DNA of 64,000 nt from Pseudoneurospora amorphoporcata. Its lineage: Eukaryota > Ascomycota > Sordariomycetes > Sordariales > Sordariaceae. The stretch spans positions 1 through 64,000 of the forward strand of contig MU859217.1 of NCBI GenBank assembly GCA_033297205.1, written 5' to 3'. The first letter of the stretch is position 1. Every line of letters begins with the position of its first letter. Below, one piece after another: positions 34,462 to 44,660 of this stretch. Under the pieces are notes generated by a model, which ran no database searches, was not told the DNA's origin, and worked only from the letters and a program-made list of their open reading frames with translations. The translations under genes and the position numbers were made by a program.

Positions 34462-35850
34462 ATGTGTAAGGTTACCATGACTAAATATGGTTGCGAACAT
34501 ACCACAAAGACCTATCGTCCCTGTGAGAAGGGCCACGACGCCAGCACTATGCTTGGATGCTTTTCGACCAAGGCTAAGTACTGCTCCCACCCGCGAGTAG
34601 AACCGAGGGGACCTCTTGAGGGCCTTTGCGAAAATTGCCGAAAGGAAGCAGTCAAAAAGTCTGGTAGGAAGCCCAGATCAGAGAGCAAGCATAGAATATC
34701 ACTTGGTCGCAGTGCGTCCGTCAAGGAGCTTCCCCCTCCAAAGATCAAAGTGGTGAGTGGATCAGCCACAGGAAGACATGAATTCTTCCAAGCAGAGCCA
34801 CCTTCAAGAGGAAGAAGCAAATCCAAAGGCAAGTCCAGAGACACCTCGAGACCTCCTCCCCTTGCTCCCCGTCATGTTCCCCACACAGCCCCCGACAAGG
34901 GAAAAGGTAGATCGACTTCCGTACCTCCTGAGCTTACTCGCCTTCCTGCCACTGTTTATAACCCGAACGGACCGAGCGTGGCCAATTTTCCCCATGACAA
35001 GGCAGCAGTTCCCCCGCCGGTGGGATCCATCACCAGTTACAAGAACAAGCCGCTGCCCCATGTTCCCCCCAACTCTTCCAAGTCTGCTTCCACTTCCAGA
35101 AGCACCTCACACTCCAGAAACGGCCGCCCTGGATCATCTGCACCGCCCGCACCGCCCCAGTCCCGTCAACGCTCCCGGTCCCAGGGGCGAGAGCAGAAGG
35201 GCAAGGAGCCTGCTCACCCTGTAACGCTCGGCCCCCATCCACAGCGGCCACTGAGGGGAGACACCATCAGAAGCGACCTGCCCAAGATCATCGCCGAAGA
35301 GCTCAGGCTTGAACAACTCGAAAGGGAAAAGAGGGAAAGGGGCCGCGAGCCGGCCCACCAGCCCTACATCAAAATTGGCTTCAAGCCCCATGAACATACG
35401 CAACAACAGCAGACAGGGCAAGTATCCCATTCCCAACCCCATCACTATCCCCCCAGCGCTAGCAAACACATCGAGATTGACCATTTCTTTGGAGGCAGCC
35501 ACAATAGCAGTGGATCTAGATCAACCAGCAAGACCCGCGAGCGGTCTTCCTCCCGTAGCCGTGCACATGGCAAAGACAAGCATCACGACAAGCACGACAA
35601 ACGTGACAAGAAGCACCAAAAGCAGCCCAGCACCGCTAGCTCCTTAATGAACAAGATCCGAGCTGGTCTTGGTGGTTCCGATGATAATGGTGATGATAGC
35701 GACTCGGACTCATCAATTTGGGCGTGTTCAACCAGTCGGGCGATTGAACGCAGGGAGAGTACCCTTCCGAGCCGAAACACGTCTAGAAGGACTAGTGTTA
35801 GTCACGGCGGTCATGGGGGTTTTTACATGCATGGTGCGTTGCAGATTTAA
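34462..35850 (+). CDS. Cys/His N-terminal, largely disordered protein of unknown function
   Basis: I do not recognise a characterised homologue. From the ATG at 34462 the product has 462 residues. It opens with a Cys/His-containing module (MCKVTMTKYGCEHTTKTYRPCEKGH ... CFSTKAKYC ... LCENCRKEA) that could bind zinc. The rest is disordered: Ser/Arg/Pro-rich (GRSKSKGKSRDTSRPPP, SRSTSHSRNGRPGS), a charged helix RLEQLEREKRERGREP, a His/Asp/Lys-rich stretch (KDKHHDKHDKRDKKH) and an acidic DDNGDDSDSDSS segment. The frame is open 56 codons further upstream to 34294, but a TATA-like box at 34261 would leave almost no leader for that start. Such proteins with an N-terminal YGC-H motif are widespread in Sordariomycetes; function unknown. 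Confidence 0.7.
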   Translation: MCKVTMTKYGCEHTTKTYRPCEKGHDASTMLGCFSTKAKYCSHPRVEPRGPLEGLCENCRKEAVKKSGRKPRSESKHRISLGRSASVKELPPPKIKVVSGSATGRHEFFQAEPPSRGRSKSKGKSRDTSRPPPLAPRHVPHTAPDKGKGRSTSVPPELTRLPATVYNPNGPSVANFPHDKAAVPPPVGSITSYKNKPLPHVPPNSSKSASTSRSTSHSRNGRPGSSAPPAPPQSRQRSRSQGREQKGKEPAHPVTLGPHPQRPLRGDTIRSDLPKIIAEELRLEQLEREKRERGREPAHQPYIKIGFKPHEHTQQQQTGQVSHSQPHHYPPSASKHIEIDHFFGGSHNSSGSRSTSKTRERSSSRSRAHGKDKHHDKHDKRDKKHQKQPSTASSLMNKIRAGLGGSDDNGDDSDSDSSIWACSTSRAIERRESTLPSRNTSRRTSVSHGGHGGFYMHGALQI

Positions 35851-36180
35851 AGTGTAGAGGGGAGTGCGGGAAAAGAAGGCAGGGAAGTGCTGGGTAGTTG
35901 TCCCGAACCGAAGCGACCCGTCTTCTTTGGCATGCGTGCAGTGCCACGGGAAAGGCTGCGGGCGGGCTAGACCGTCTTTTGTTTCTTGTTAGTTATTATT
36001 ACCTTGTTTTGGAGAAAACTTCCTGTTGGAAAAACTTCAAAAAATGGTCTTAAAGGTATTTGTCACATGGGGTTTCCTTTGTTAGGTAGGTATGGTTGGA
36101 GAATGGGCGGATGTTGAACAACGGGTGTTGCAGTTGATGGTCAAAGAAGCCGTTAATTAACTGTGTTATTAAGAGAGAGA
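35851..36180. other. 3' flank of the low-complexity protein gene
   Basis: Short non-coding stretch, presumably 3' UTR and spacer. Nothing else seen. Confidence 0.4.
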
Positions 36181-36380
36181 TGTTACGGCGTGGTCCTCTA
36201 GGAAGTAGTAAGTGGTAAGGGATTATGGAAGGTACTCCAACCTTGTAGGTACCTCTAGGTACAAGTAATCATTGTAGTACGAAGGGCTATGGAAGTAGAA
36301 GGGAGAGGAGATCTAACTATAAATACATGTTGTCGGGTAGTAGTATCAATCCCTAATAAGAGATTGTAGAATCTGTAACG
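36181..36380 (+). repeat. LTR-like repeat, copy 1
   Basis: Begins TGTTACGG and ends near CTGTAACG, the near-inverted TGTTAC/GTAACA ends expected of a retrotransposon LTR. Bases 36182-36356 match 36631-36799 in the same orientation, with roughly 20 differences and small indels. No primer-binding site or polymerase frame follows, so this is best read as a solo LTR. Target-site duplication not evident. Confidence 0.6.
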
Positions 36381-36629
36381 TTGTTAGTGGACAGGAGCTT
36401 TGGAATTTAGTACTATATGACAAAGTAAATAAACTTTTCATAGTGATTTTCTCCATTCAGGTGCCCATGTGCAATATAAATGTGACGGGGAGAAGACACT
36501 CTGCGATAATTTGCCGCAAGTGACCCGTTGACATACCTAAGCTGTCCAAATGACTAACTTGTCTCATTGAGACTTCGTACGGGTCTTTCAATGACGGAGT
36601 TCCAATTGTGCGTGCGGTGCTGCTGCCTT
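36381..36629. other. Spacer between LTR-like copies
   Basis: About 250 bases of non-coding DNA without retroelement internal sequence. Confidence 0.4.
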
Positions 36630-36799
36630 GTTACGGCGTGGTCCTCTAGGAAGTAGCAAGTGGTAAGGGATCTTGGAAGGTACTCCAACCTTGTAGGTAG
36701 GTACAAGTAATCATTGTAGCACGAGGAGCTATAGAAGTAGAAGGGGGAGAAGCCTAACTATAAGTACATGTGGTTGGGGGCAGGGCTACCAATCCCTAA
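36630..36799 (+). repeat. LTR-like repeat, copy 2 (3' end diverged or truncated)
   Basis: Starts TGTTACGGCGTGGTCC like copy 1 and follows it to CAATCCCTAA, after which the two sequences differ. It sits 115 bases upstream of tRNA-Tyr, a position favoured by some LTR elements. Confidence 0.6.
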
Positions 36800-36914
36800 C
36801 ATGCCTCCGCGTTGTTCACTAATGTCGCTGTTGTGATGCGAAAAGAGGCCGAAACACGCAGAGCCTATTATGGATCAAAAGAACTTTGTTGGAGCCTTTC
36901 TTCCAACAAATAAA

Positions 36915-37003
36915 CCCCTTGTGGTGTAGTTGGCTATCACGTTCGGCTGTAATTGTCTAGATTGTATACCGAAAGGTCACCGGCTCGATTCCGGTCGAGG
37001 GGA
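36915..37003 (+). tRNA. tRNA-Tyr(GTA) with a 15-nt intron
   Basis: CCCCTTG at the 5' end pairs with CGAGGGG at the 3' end (one T-G pair), followed by discriminator A. The D-arm GTGTAGTTGGCTATCAC, anticodon stem TTCGG/CCGAA with loop CTGTAA, and T-arm CCGGCTCGATTCCGG are all present. The anticodon GTA is Tyr. The intron TTGTCTAGATTGTAT lies after position 37, the standard place. An oligo-T run (37010-37015) follows for Pol III termination. Confidence 0.95.
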
Positions 37004-37009
37004 ATCTTC

Positions 37010-37015
37010 TTTTTT
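37010..37015 (+). terminator. Pol III oligo-T terminator of tRNA-Tyr
   Basis: Six T starting seven bases after the tRNA 3' end, the normal RNA polymerase III stop signal. Confidence 0.7.
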
Positions 37016-37512
37016 GGCTTTTTGTTCATAGCGGCTTATGACACTGTTCGAACCCATGTCCCGGTGTTCGACACATTTATGTCTTTCGTTTGCGGAACGG
37101 AAGACTGCTGTTCTCTCTCTCCATTGGACGTTCTCTTTCTCGTTGCAGGTCGACGGGAGGTTTTTTTTTGGGGGGGGGGGGGGGGGGTTTTTGTCTGTAG
37201 ATGATCTTGCCCGGGCAAGTGCTCACCTTGGCGAAATCGCTACTTTGATTGGGCAACATGCCCCGGAAGCCCCGCTTGATTTTCTGCCGGCGCAGCGGTG
37301 CCCGTGTGCAACGACCGTTCGCTCCAGAAACGGGGCCCGATTTTTCCTCAGCCAGCTTCGAGACGCAGTCAGGTCGCAGGATTGCGGAGCTCCGTCCAAG
37401 CCAGAACCACCGAAGCACCGAACAAACGGCTTCCGTCACCACCGTACCTCTCGACAACTTTCCCCTTCGTTGCGCCCCCGAACCGCACCGCACCGCAACG
37501 CCAGTCGCAACC
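37016..37512. other. Intergenic with poly-T/poly-G tract; leader of the bL21m gene
   Basis: A run of T followed by about 18 G (37161-37188) is conspicuous. The region from about 37250 stays open in the bL21m frame but has no mitochondrial-type features and is taken as leader. Confidence 0.45.
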
Positions 37513-38163
37513 ATGAGCAGGGCACTTTTGCGCTCCGTCTTGGAGCTGCGCACTCCCGTCACGCGCCTCCCTCCATCTTTCCTCCTCCCTTTCCGTCCCG
37601 CCGCCATCGCCGCGCCCGCCGCTCGTTTTCTCCACCAGACTGCTCAGCAAGTTGAGCCCACCAGCCAGTCCGATGCTGCCGCTGCTGCCACCCTGCTCAA
37701 GGCCAGCCCACCAAAGGCCACCACCACAACACCAGAGGCTCCCGCCGTCGTTCCCAGCGCACCATCACCGATAAGCCAGCAAGTCAAGGAGCTCCTCCCC
37801 GTGCTGGCTGCGCAGCCGGGGCACTACACTACCATCCACATCCATGGCAAGCCGTACCTCGTGACCGAGGGCGACACGGTGAAGCTACCGTTCAAGATGC
37901 CCGGTGTGGCACCCGGCGACGTCTTGCGCCTGAACCGGGCCTCGGTTATCGGTTCCCGCGACCTGACGCTCCAGGGCGCGCCGTACGTGGACGAGCGCCT
38001 GTTTGAGTGCCGCGCCGTCGTCATGGGCACCGAGAGCGAGCCGATGCGCGTCATGATCAAGAAGAAGCGGAGGTGCAGGAAGAAGAAGCATGTTTTCAGC
38101 AAGCACAAGTATACGGTTCTGAGGATTAACCAGCTGAAGATTAATGATGTGTTGAACCTTTGA
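37513..38163 (+). CDS. mrpl49: Mitochondrial ribosomal protein bL21m
   Basis: Large-subunit protein of the mitochondrial ribosome, homologous to bacterial L21 and yeast MRPL49. Single exon, 216 residues. The N-terminus is an Arg/Ala-rich presequence (MSRALLRSVLELRTPVTRLPPS), then an Ala/Thr/Pro-rich linker, then the L21 domain from about residue 95: HYTTIHIHGKPYLVTEGDTVKLPF, GVAPGDVLRLNRASVIGSRD, RLFECRAVVMG and a basic block KKKRRCRKKKHVFSKHKYTVLRINQL. The frame is open upstream to 37249; the ATG at 37513 is chosen because the presequence begins there and is preceded by CAACC. Convergent with the MPS1 gene 1.3 kb downstream. Confidence 0.9.
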   Translation: MSRALLRSVLELRTPVTRLPPSFLLPFRPAAIAAPAARFLHQTAQQVEPTSQSDAAAAATLLKASPPKATTTTPEAPAVVPSAPSPISQQVKELLPVLAAQPGHYTTIHIHGKPYLVTEGDTVKLPFKMPGVAPGDVLRLNRASVIGSRDLTLQGAPYVDERLFECRAVVMGTESEPMRVMIKKKRRCRKKKHVFSKHKYTVLRINQLKINDVLNL

Positions 38164-39435
38164 AAGGGTGAAGGACTTCTACTGAGGGAAGGGGAAGGGG
38201 CAAAAAGGAAGGAGAGGAGAGGACGGGAGGAAACGGTGAAGGGGAACGAACCGTTGAGAGGAGGAGGAGGAAGCCGACAACCTCGGGCAGGCGACACCGG
38301 ACAGAACAGTTGAGCCATAAACAGCCGACCGCACAGCACACGCGTGGCACGCATTTGAGAAAAGGGACGGAGGGAAGTTTCCAATGTGTTGTTACTGTTG
38401 GATGCGTCGAGGATGTGCTACGTATGGCAGGATGTGGCGGGAGATAGTGAGCACCATAGATGGTGAGCACCATTCGCTAAAGCCGAGCTCATGGAAAGGT
38501 GGTTGAAGGTCTAGTTGAAGGTCTGCCTGGCTTCCTCCGTTAAATATCTGTCTGTCCTTCAACTCAGAATAGGAGTGATAGCAGATCAACTATTAGACTA
38601 GTTGTGTAAGATCAAGGGGATATACCGACGTACACGGGATGTTTCATATTTGTTCTTGTTCATACTATAAAATGGGAATTGGAATCATGGATATAACCAG
38701 GCGTGCACGTTGCAGTTGATACTGGTTCGTGAATCTTCATCACCGAAATTGGCTTATGCCCCTGGGCTCCTTGAAGGCACGAAAGCAAAGCTGAGCCTTC
38801 CGCTATGACATGTTCATGTAAATGTAACATTCAGCAAGGGAAAGTAAGTAGTGGGTAATTAAACGCTGCCATGGGTTGATTTAAAGCTCCTGAAGATGAC
38901 ATTATAATCAGTTCAGAGCAAATAAGAGGGCATAAAGTTTATAGTCAGAGAAAGGAAACGCCCGCCCGCCAATAATCCAATGCACCCTTTCCAGTCATAA
39001 TCTTCGTCACCAGTAAAGTAATAACAAGAGAAACAAAGCAAGTAAGAATCAACAAAGAAAGAAACGACCGCCGCCCTGCCATCACCATTCAACTCCTGCG
39101 TGAGACCAGATAGGCATGCTATTCAGGGAACACACGTCCATCAACAACTCTTTTAATACATCAATCGTTAGCCACGGTACAAACCCGAACGTGCTCGCTC
39201 CCAGGCGCAATCGCTTGCTTCCTAACCGTCGTACGTCTTGTAGAAGGTATTCATACAAAACTCCGAGTACACCAGCCGAGGTCTAATCGGGGGTATCCAA
39301 CATCCAACAGAACCAGAACTTGCCAACAAAAGCAAGGGTATCATATCCAAGCCACAAACTCTTGCTACCAAGAATAATCCATCGTCCATCATGACAAGGA
39401 AAAGGAAAAGGGGAAGAACACAGGCCACCGAGTTA
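38164..39435. other. Convergent 3' intergenic region
   Basis: 1.3 kb between the bL21m and mps1 stop codons. The first 100 bases are purine-rich. No gene, RNA or repeat supported; short frames overlap each other. Confidence 0.45.
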
Positions 39436-42256
39436 CTACCTCTGGTGCCCGCCACTTCCACCCCCGCTCCCACCACCAGAATTATTACCAGCGGCACCCA
39501 TAACCGCCTTCCGCACGGTGGCCCAGTACGCCTGCGGCCACGTATTCACCACCTCCGCGTCGGTCGGCATCCTCTCCTTGCACCTCTGCACGACGCTCTG
39601 TATAAGCCTAGACAACAGCTCCTCCGTGACAGGCAGGACCTTCCCATGCTCGGCCGCCGCGTACACTGACGGGTCGAACTCCTGCGGGTATAGGAACGGA
39701 TCGGTATCCGCTAACAGCTCGTCGCACGTGGGGCGCTCGCGCTGCTCGCGGTTGAGACAGCGGCGCATGGTGCGGATGACCGAGGGCGGCACGCGGCTGC
39801 CGTCCTCAGTGGCTTCCGGGAAATCGATCTGGTACGACCAGTTGATGATGGCCTGGCAGCGCGACATCTGGTTGGCGATCTTGCCAAAGGGCGGCAGGCC
39901 GTAGACCATTTGATAGAGAATGCAGCCGAGCGACCAAACGTCCGAGGGCTTGCCGAGCTTCATGAGCTTGGGCGCGCCGAGGCTGCGGTGGTTGAGCGGC
40001 GGCGGGATGCAGAACTTGCCGTTCTGGGCCGACGTGAAGGCGTACTGGTTCGAGTCCATCAGGGATTCGGGCGACATGTAGTTTGGCGTGCCGATTTGCG
40101 TTTCGCGGTGCACGTTGACTGTCATTTCGGTCTGGATGGCGTTGGCGATGCCGAAGTCGATGAGCTTGAGGCGGCCCTGCACCAGGACAAAGTTGGCTGG
40201 CTTGAGATCGCTGTGTACGACATCACGGGCGTGCACGGCTTGCACGCATTCGAGCATCTCTTTCCAGTAATAACGAATGAAGGTGGGGTCGAGACGGGCA
40301 CCTTCTGCGGTGCTTTGACGGCTTTTGAGTAGCGTGTTGAAGTCGAGTTCGCCTACTTCCATGAGCTGCAATGAGGTTAGCACTCAGTACCACTCATTTT
40401 CGGGTTATTAGATGACTTACCACACTGAGCACCTGCTTCTCCAGATTCAGCTCATGGTCAATGAGTTGAATAACCCGTTCCACACCGTTCAAACGTTTCA
40501 ACAGATCGATTTCGCCCTTAAAGCCCTTCACGGTGTTTTCATCGGCATGCTCAAGGGAAACTCTCTTCAAAGCCAGCATCTTCCCACTCTCAGCCGAGAC
40601 ACGGTAGACCTTGCCAGAGCCACCTCGACCAATGCAGTCAATACGGGTGTATGTTCGGCCGTTTACACGCAAAAGGACCTGCCTTTTCTTGGCCGCCCCC
40701 GCTGCCGCAGAAGCTCCAGCCGCAGCCGTTGCAGTCTCGACGACTGACATCTTTGGTGGAGGTGGAGGCGCTGGCCTGTGTGGTGTGTTCTGACTCTTGT
40801 GGGCCAACGCTTTGCGGTCGGGTGAAATCGACAGCCTCTTAAGGTCTCGCCCAATGTCTCGCCCAATGTCGAGGGCCATCGGTTCGGGTATCACAGGCTT
40901 CGGAATCTCGTGATCAAGCATTATGGATGGTGTCAGTTTCGCCCTCTTGAAGGTCGGCGGGGCCTCGTTCTCCTTGTCGTTGTTCATGGGCATATCTGGA
41001 TGGGGCTCAGGAATCTTGTAGCCCATCTCCCCGTTATCTCTTTCCATCTCTCTGAAGTTGGATTCTCGCCTGCGAACCGCTCCAGCTCTGCCGCCGGCCG
41101 GGCTACCTGATGCAGCATAGTCGCGGTAGTTATTGTTGGATGCATAGAACGACGATTGTTGCTCGCCCATAGCGGCTTCGACATGGCTCTGCATGTGACT
41201 CTCGTAATTGCCATCGTTGTCTTGGTTCATGCCCATGGCCTCGTTTTCTCCATGCCCTGCTTCATCCTCATCGCTCTGCCTTCTCCGCCCTCGTCGCGCC
41301 GGGCCGCTAAGAAAGCTTCCCGGAACTTTTGCGACTCTCTTGATGCGCATTGAGCTTTGTGGTGCTGCCGTCAGTGGCCTTCCAATGGTTGCAGGATCCT
41401 CGGGTATTTCGTGATCACCAAATCCTGTGCCGCGTTTTCCAGAAACAGCACCGATCGATCCACCCGACGAACCTCCTCCTCCACCTAGCGAAAGCCGATT
41501 CTTGCTGCTTGAAGACCCGGAACCAACTTGAATCCTGACCGTCCTGATAACCGGCGTGTGGGCATCTCCCGCTGAGTCCGATCCTGGATCGCCTTGCTGC
41601 TGTAGAAACGATGGGATTTCTTTCTCCACCTCTCTTTCCCTGCTCTCCGTCTTTGTTCTCCTCTGGGGTGCCGTCGTCGATGAGAGTCTTCGGACATTTC
41701 CGGAAAAGCTAACAGGGCCCTGCACGGCATTGCTGAGGCGGACCACTCGTTTCCTAGGTGCTGGGCTTCCGTCGCGATTGTTGCTGCTGTCGTTCTGGGC
41801 TGGTGACGTCGGCCTGTCGATGGGCTGCAGACTTCCTCCTCTGATACTCCGCCTTGCTTCCCGCGTCCTCGCACCTTCCGATCTTTCCTCTGACTTCGAC
41901 GATATCAACGTGCTTCTTCTAGTAATTCGTGATGGTGGTCGAGCTGGGGGCGATAGCTGTAGGTCCTCTGGAGCGCCATGTTGCGCAAAGGATGAGGCTT
42001 CGGATGCATGGCCGTCGTTCAGCAGAGCCTTGGTTAGGGCGCTTAGTTTCATGGGTACGGGGATCTCGTCGTCCGAGCTGTCGTTGACGTTGGAATACTG
42101 TTGTGATTGCGACTGGGGGTTCGACTCGCTGCGAGTAAGCATGGGTCGTGATGGCGGGCGTCGTAAAGCTTGTCTAGTGGACGTCCTCCTTCCCATAGAC
42201 GTAAAGTGGCTCCCGGCGCCCATTGGCGTTGGCGAAATGGACGACATGTCGTTCAT
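39436..42256 (-). CDS. mps1: MPS1/TTK dual-specificity spindle-checkpoint kinase
   Basis: Mps1 phosphorylates kinetochore Knl1/Spc105 and other targets to start the spindle assembly checkpoint; in fungi it also acts in spindle pole duplication. Exons 42256-40421 and 40365-39436 give 921 residues. The first about 530 are disordered, rich in Ser/Arg/Pro. The kinase domain starts near residue 535: glycine loop IGRGGSGKVY, catalytic Lys in LALKRV (K563), catalytic loop VVHSDLKPANF (D665) with the HSD variant typical of Mps1, LIDFGIAN, and activation segment TQIGTPNYMSPESL. An insertion after the activation loop and KPSDVWSLGCILYQMVYGLPPF follow. The last residues are a Gly/Ser-repeat tail. The 55-nt intron sits inside the kinase domain between QVLSVV and LMEVGELDF. 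HSDLKPANF plus GIAN make MPS1 firm. Confidence 0.93.
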
Positions 42257-43282
42257 GTGTGTTGTTTACCGCCCCTGTTGTTTTGGTTGCGGTTGCGAAT
42301 GCGCTGGCTTGGTGTTGGGTGGACCTCACTTTTCGTCCTGTTGGCGATCTTTGGAACCTTGCCCGCCTTTCCCAGTCACGGACTGTCCTGCTCTTGTTTT
42401 GCGCCTGGTTTGCCGCCTCTCCCAATCCAGCCCAAAGAAACGAAGCAAAAAAATACCTAATATGCACAAGGTCGTGTGGGCGATTGCGGATCTACGGTCC
42501 AAACTAGCGCATAAAACCAAGAATAACGAGGGTAACAAGAAATCATGTAGCGCGGCGCGGACGAAACACGTCGTGGACGGAAGCTGGAGGAGACGATGGG
42601 GCTCGCTCTGGATTGGGATTCTGAGTGCGTGCTGGCTTCCAGCTGTGACCGAGTATTTTGACTTGTGGAGCTGCGGCCAATCAAAGCACAGGATGATGTT
42701 GCATGGTTGCTCGCGGCAACCGCTAAAAATGGGTCCCGTCTTTGCGAAAGGCAAACTCCAGCGACAAAGTTGCCAAGCTTTGTTTACAACAGCAGGGAAG
42801 CCCGACCTTGAGAGCTCACATGCATCCTACCGTGCGTATCGATAACTGATGGAGGCGACGATGGAGGTCTATGTCAGTCAAGGGGTTTGTTTACCTACGT
42901 TGTCGCGGCCTCCGCTAGGATGCGATATCTGCGCGATACCAGAAACCCAAAACAAAGGTCACGTAGGTAATACGCATTTTGGTGCCGCATAAACCCGAAT
43001 GGCTTTAGCTGCAGGGACAGATGTCCAAGAACAGCACAGCACGCACACGCATGTTCACAATGGGAGAAAAGAGGTCCTGAGAACGCCTTGCGAGTTGTAT
43101 TGTTCCTCCTATGTGCCGTTCGACGCCCTTAAAAAAGACGTGCCCTTGTAATCCCAAGAACTCCAGCTCTGCCGCCGCCGTCAAGGCGAATATATTGCAG
43201 GTGAATTTTGAACCGCGTGTACAATCCGTCAAAGTTTCTCGGAAAATGCCATGCCATGTTACTGAGCAATGGCTGGAGACGC
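42257..43282. promoter_or_regulatory. Upstream region of mps1 and 3' flank of the P2 gene
   Basis: 1.0 kb. It should hold the mps1 promoter and leader and the P2 3' UTR. Frames crossing it are antisense extensions of the mps1 N-terminal region. No specific site recognised. Confidence 0.4.
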
Positions 43283-43739
43283 TTAGTCGAAGAGACCGAA
43301 GCCCATATCCTCGTCGGACTCCTCCTTCTCTGTACCAAATAGTTAGCAGCTGAATGCGACTGGGAAAGCGAGTGGATGCGTCCTTACCCTCAACCTTCTC
43401 CTCCTTCTTCTCCTCAGCAGCGCCACCAGCGGCAGCAGCGGCACCACCAGCGGCGGGGGCACCAGCACCGCCGGAGGGGACGGAAGCGAGCTTGGAAGAG
43501 CCCTCAGCGATTAACTGTAGTAGATCGTGTTAGCCATGTGTGCCTTACACCCAAGTTTGCGCTCCAGGCGATGGTCGTACCTCGTTGAGGTCCTTGCCCT
43601 CGAGCTCGGAGATGAGCTTGTCAAGGCGCTCGGAGTCGGCCTCAATGCCAACGGACTCAAGGACGGCCTTGACATCAGCGGCAGAGGGGGCGGTGTTGCC
43701 ACCGAGGGTGAGGAGGAGGTAAGCGGCCAAGTGCTTCAT
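43283..43739 (-). CDS. rpp2: 60S acidic ribosomal protein P2
   Basis: P2 pairs with P1 on the ribosomal stalk and recruits GTPase elongation factors. Exons 43739-43581, 43514-43388 and 43329-43283 give 110 residues. The N-terminal helical part reads [15 protein letters not shown] then [17 protein letters not shown], the pattern specific for P2 rather than P1. A flexible Ala/Gly-rich hinge and an acidic Lys/Glu stretch follow, and the conserved terminus [13 protein letters not shown] is intact. Introns are 66 and 58 nt; the last exon has only 15 codons and stop, starting inside the EEK segment. Divergent from spt2. Confidence 0.96.
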
Positions 43740-44660
43740 TTTGTCTGTCTTGAAAGTCGCGTTGTGAGACGGGAAATTCTACGGCTGAGGAAGACTGGAC
43801 AAAAACTTACTGAGCTGGAGAACCAGAGATGTCAATCAAGTTTAACCGCTGAGTTGTGGCGGAGAAAGACTCTTCTTAGGTTCTTGGGGGTGGAAGTTCA
43901 CTGTTTCGGAAAGAAGTTCGCGGACGGGACCCGATCACGGATTATTTTTACAATTTCGTTCCTGTGAAGCCCCGCAATTTTGCGCCCCACGAAAGTCCAC
44001 AAGCCTCAAATCACCTGACAAATCCACTCGACTTAGGGCAGATCCCGTGCGTTCTCTTGGCCAAGCTTCCCTTCCGTCCCGTTTGTTGCCTGCCGGTCGC
44101 TAGCAATTACATAAAAAAGTTTGCTAATTCATTGAAGCATTGGCATTCTTGGCATAACATAACTTCTCGGTGAAGTTCGGCTTGGCACGACTGCTGTGCT
44201 GGTCTGGGCCGTTGGCTTTCACCTCGGAGACCGCGATTCACCGCTCCGACCAGGAGTGACTGGGTGGGTCGTTCACTACGTTGACCATCCTGGCTCTGTC
44301 TTTGCCCAGCAAAAGTTGCGAAACCAAGTCCCGATTACGCAGGATTCTTTGTTCTTCCTTCACCCACAACCCATCTTTCGCCCAGTTCTCACTCTTGGTT
44401 TCGGCAATTTTGCGCGACTAGTGACCTCGCATCCTCGCGCTCTTTCTTCGCCGTCCTATTTTGCCAAAGCATTTGAGCCTGCCCCACTGTGCATCCGCAT
44501 CGTCAGCTGAAGGCGATCTGTGACGAATACATATAAATTCCTGCCATCTTACCTCTGCTGTCTCTTGTTCGATGCCTGGACAACTGTCTGCCTTTTGAAC
44601 GCAGGAGAAGGATAAGAAAGCTGGTACAAAGCAGGTTAATCCACTGGTACAACCGCAGCC
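43740..44660. promoter_or_regulatory. Divergent intergenic region P2-spt2
   Basis: 921 bases separating divergent genes, holding both promoters. An ORF-like stretch at 43527-43967 is antisense to the P2 gene. No distinctive operator was recognised. Confidence 0.45.
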
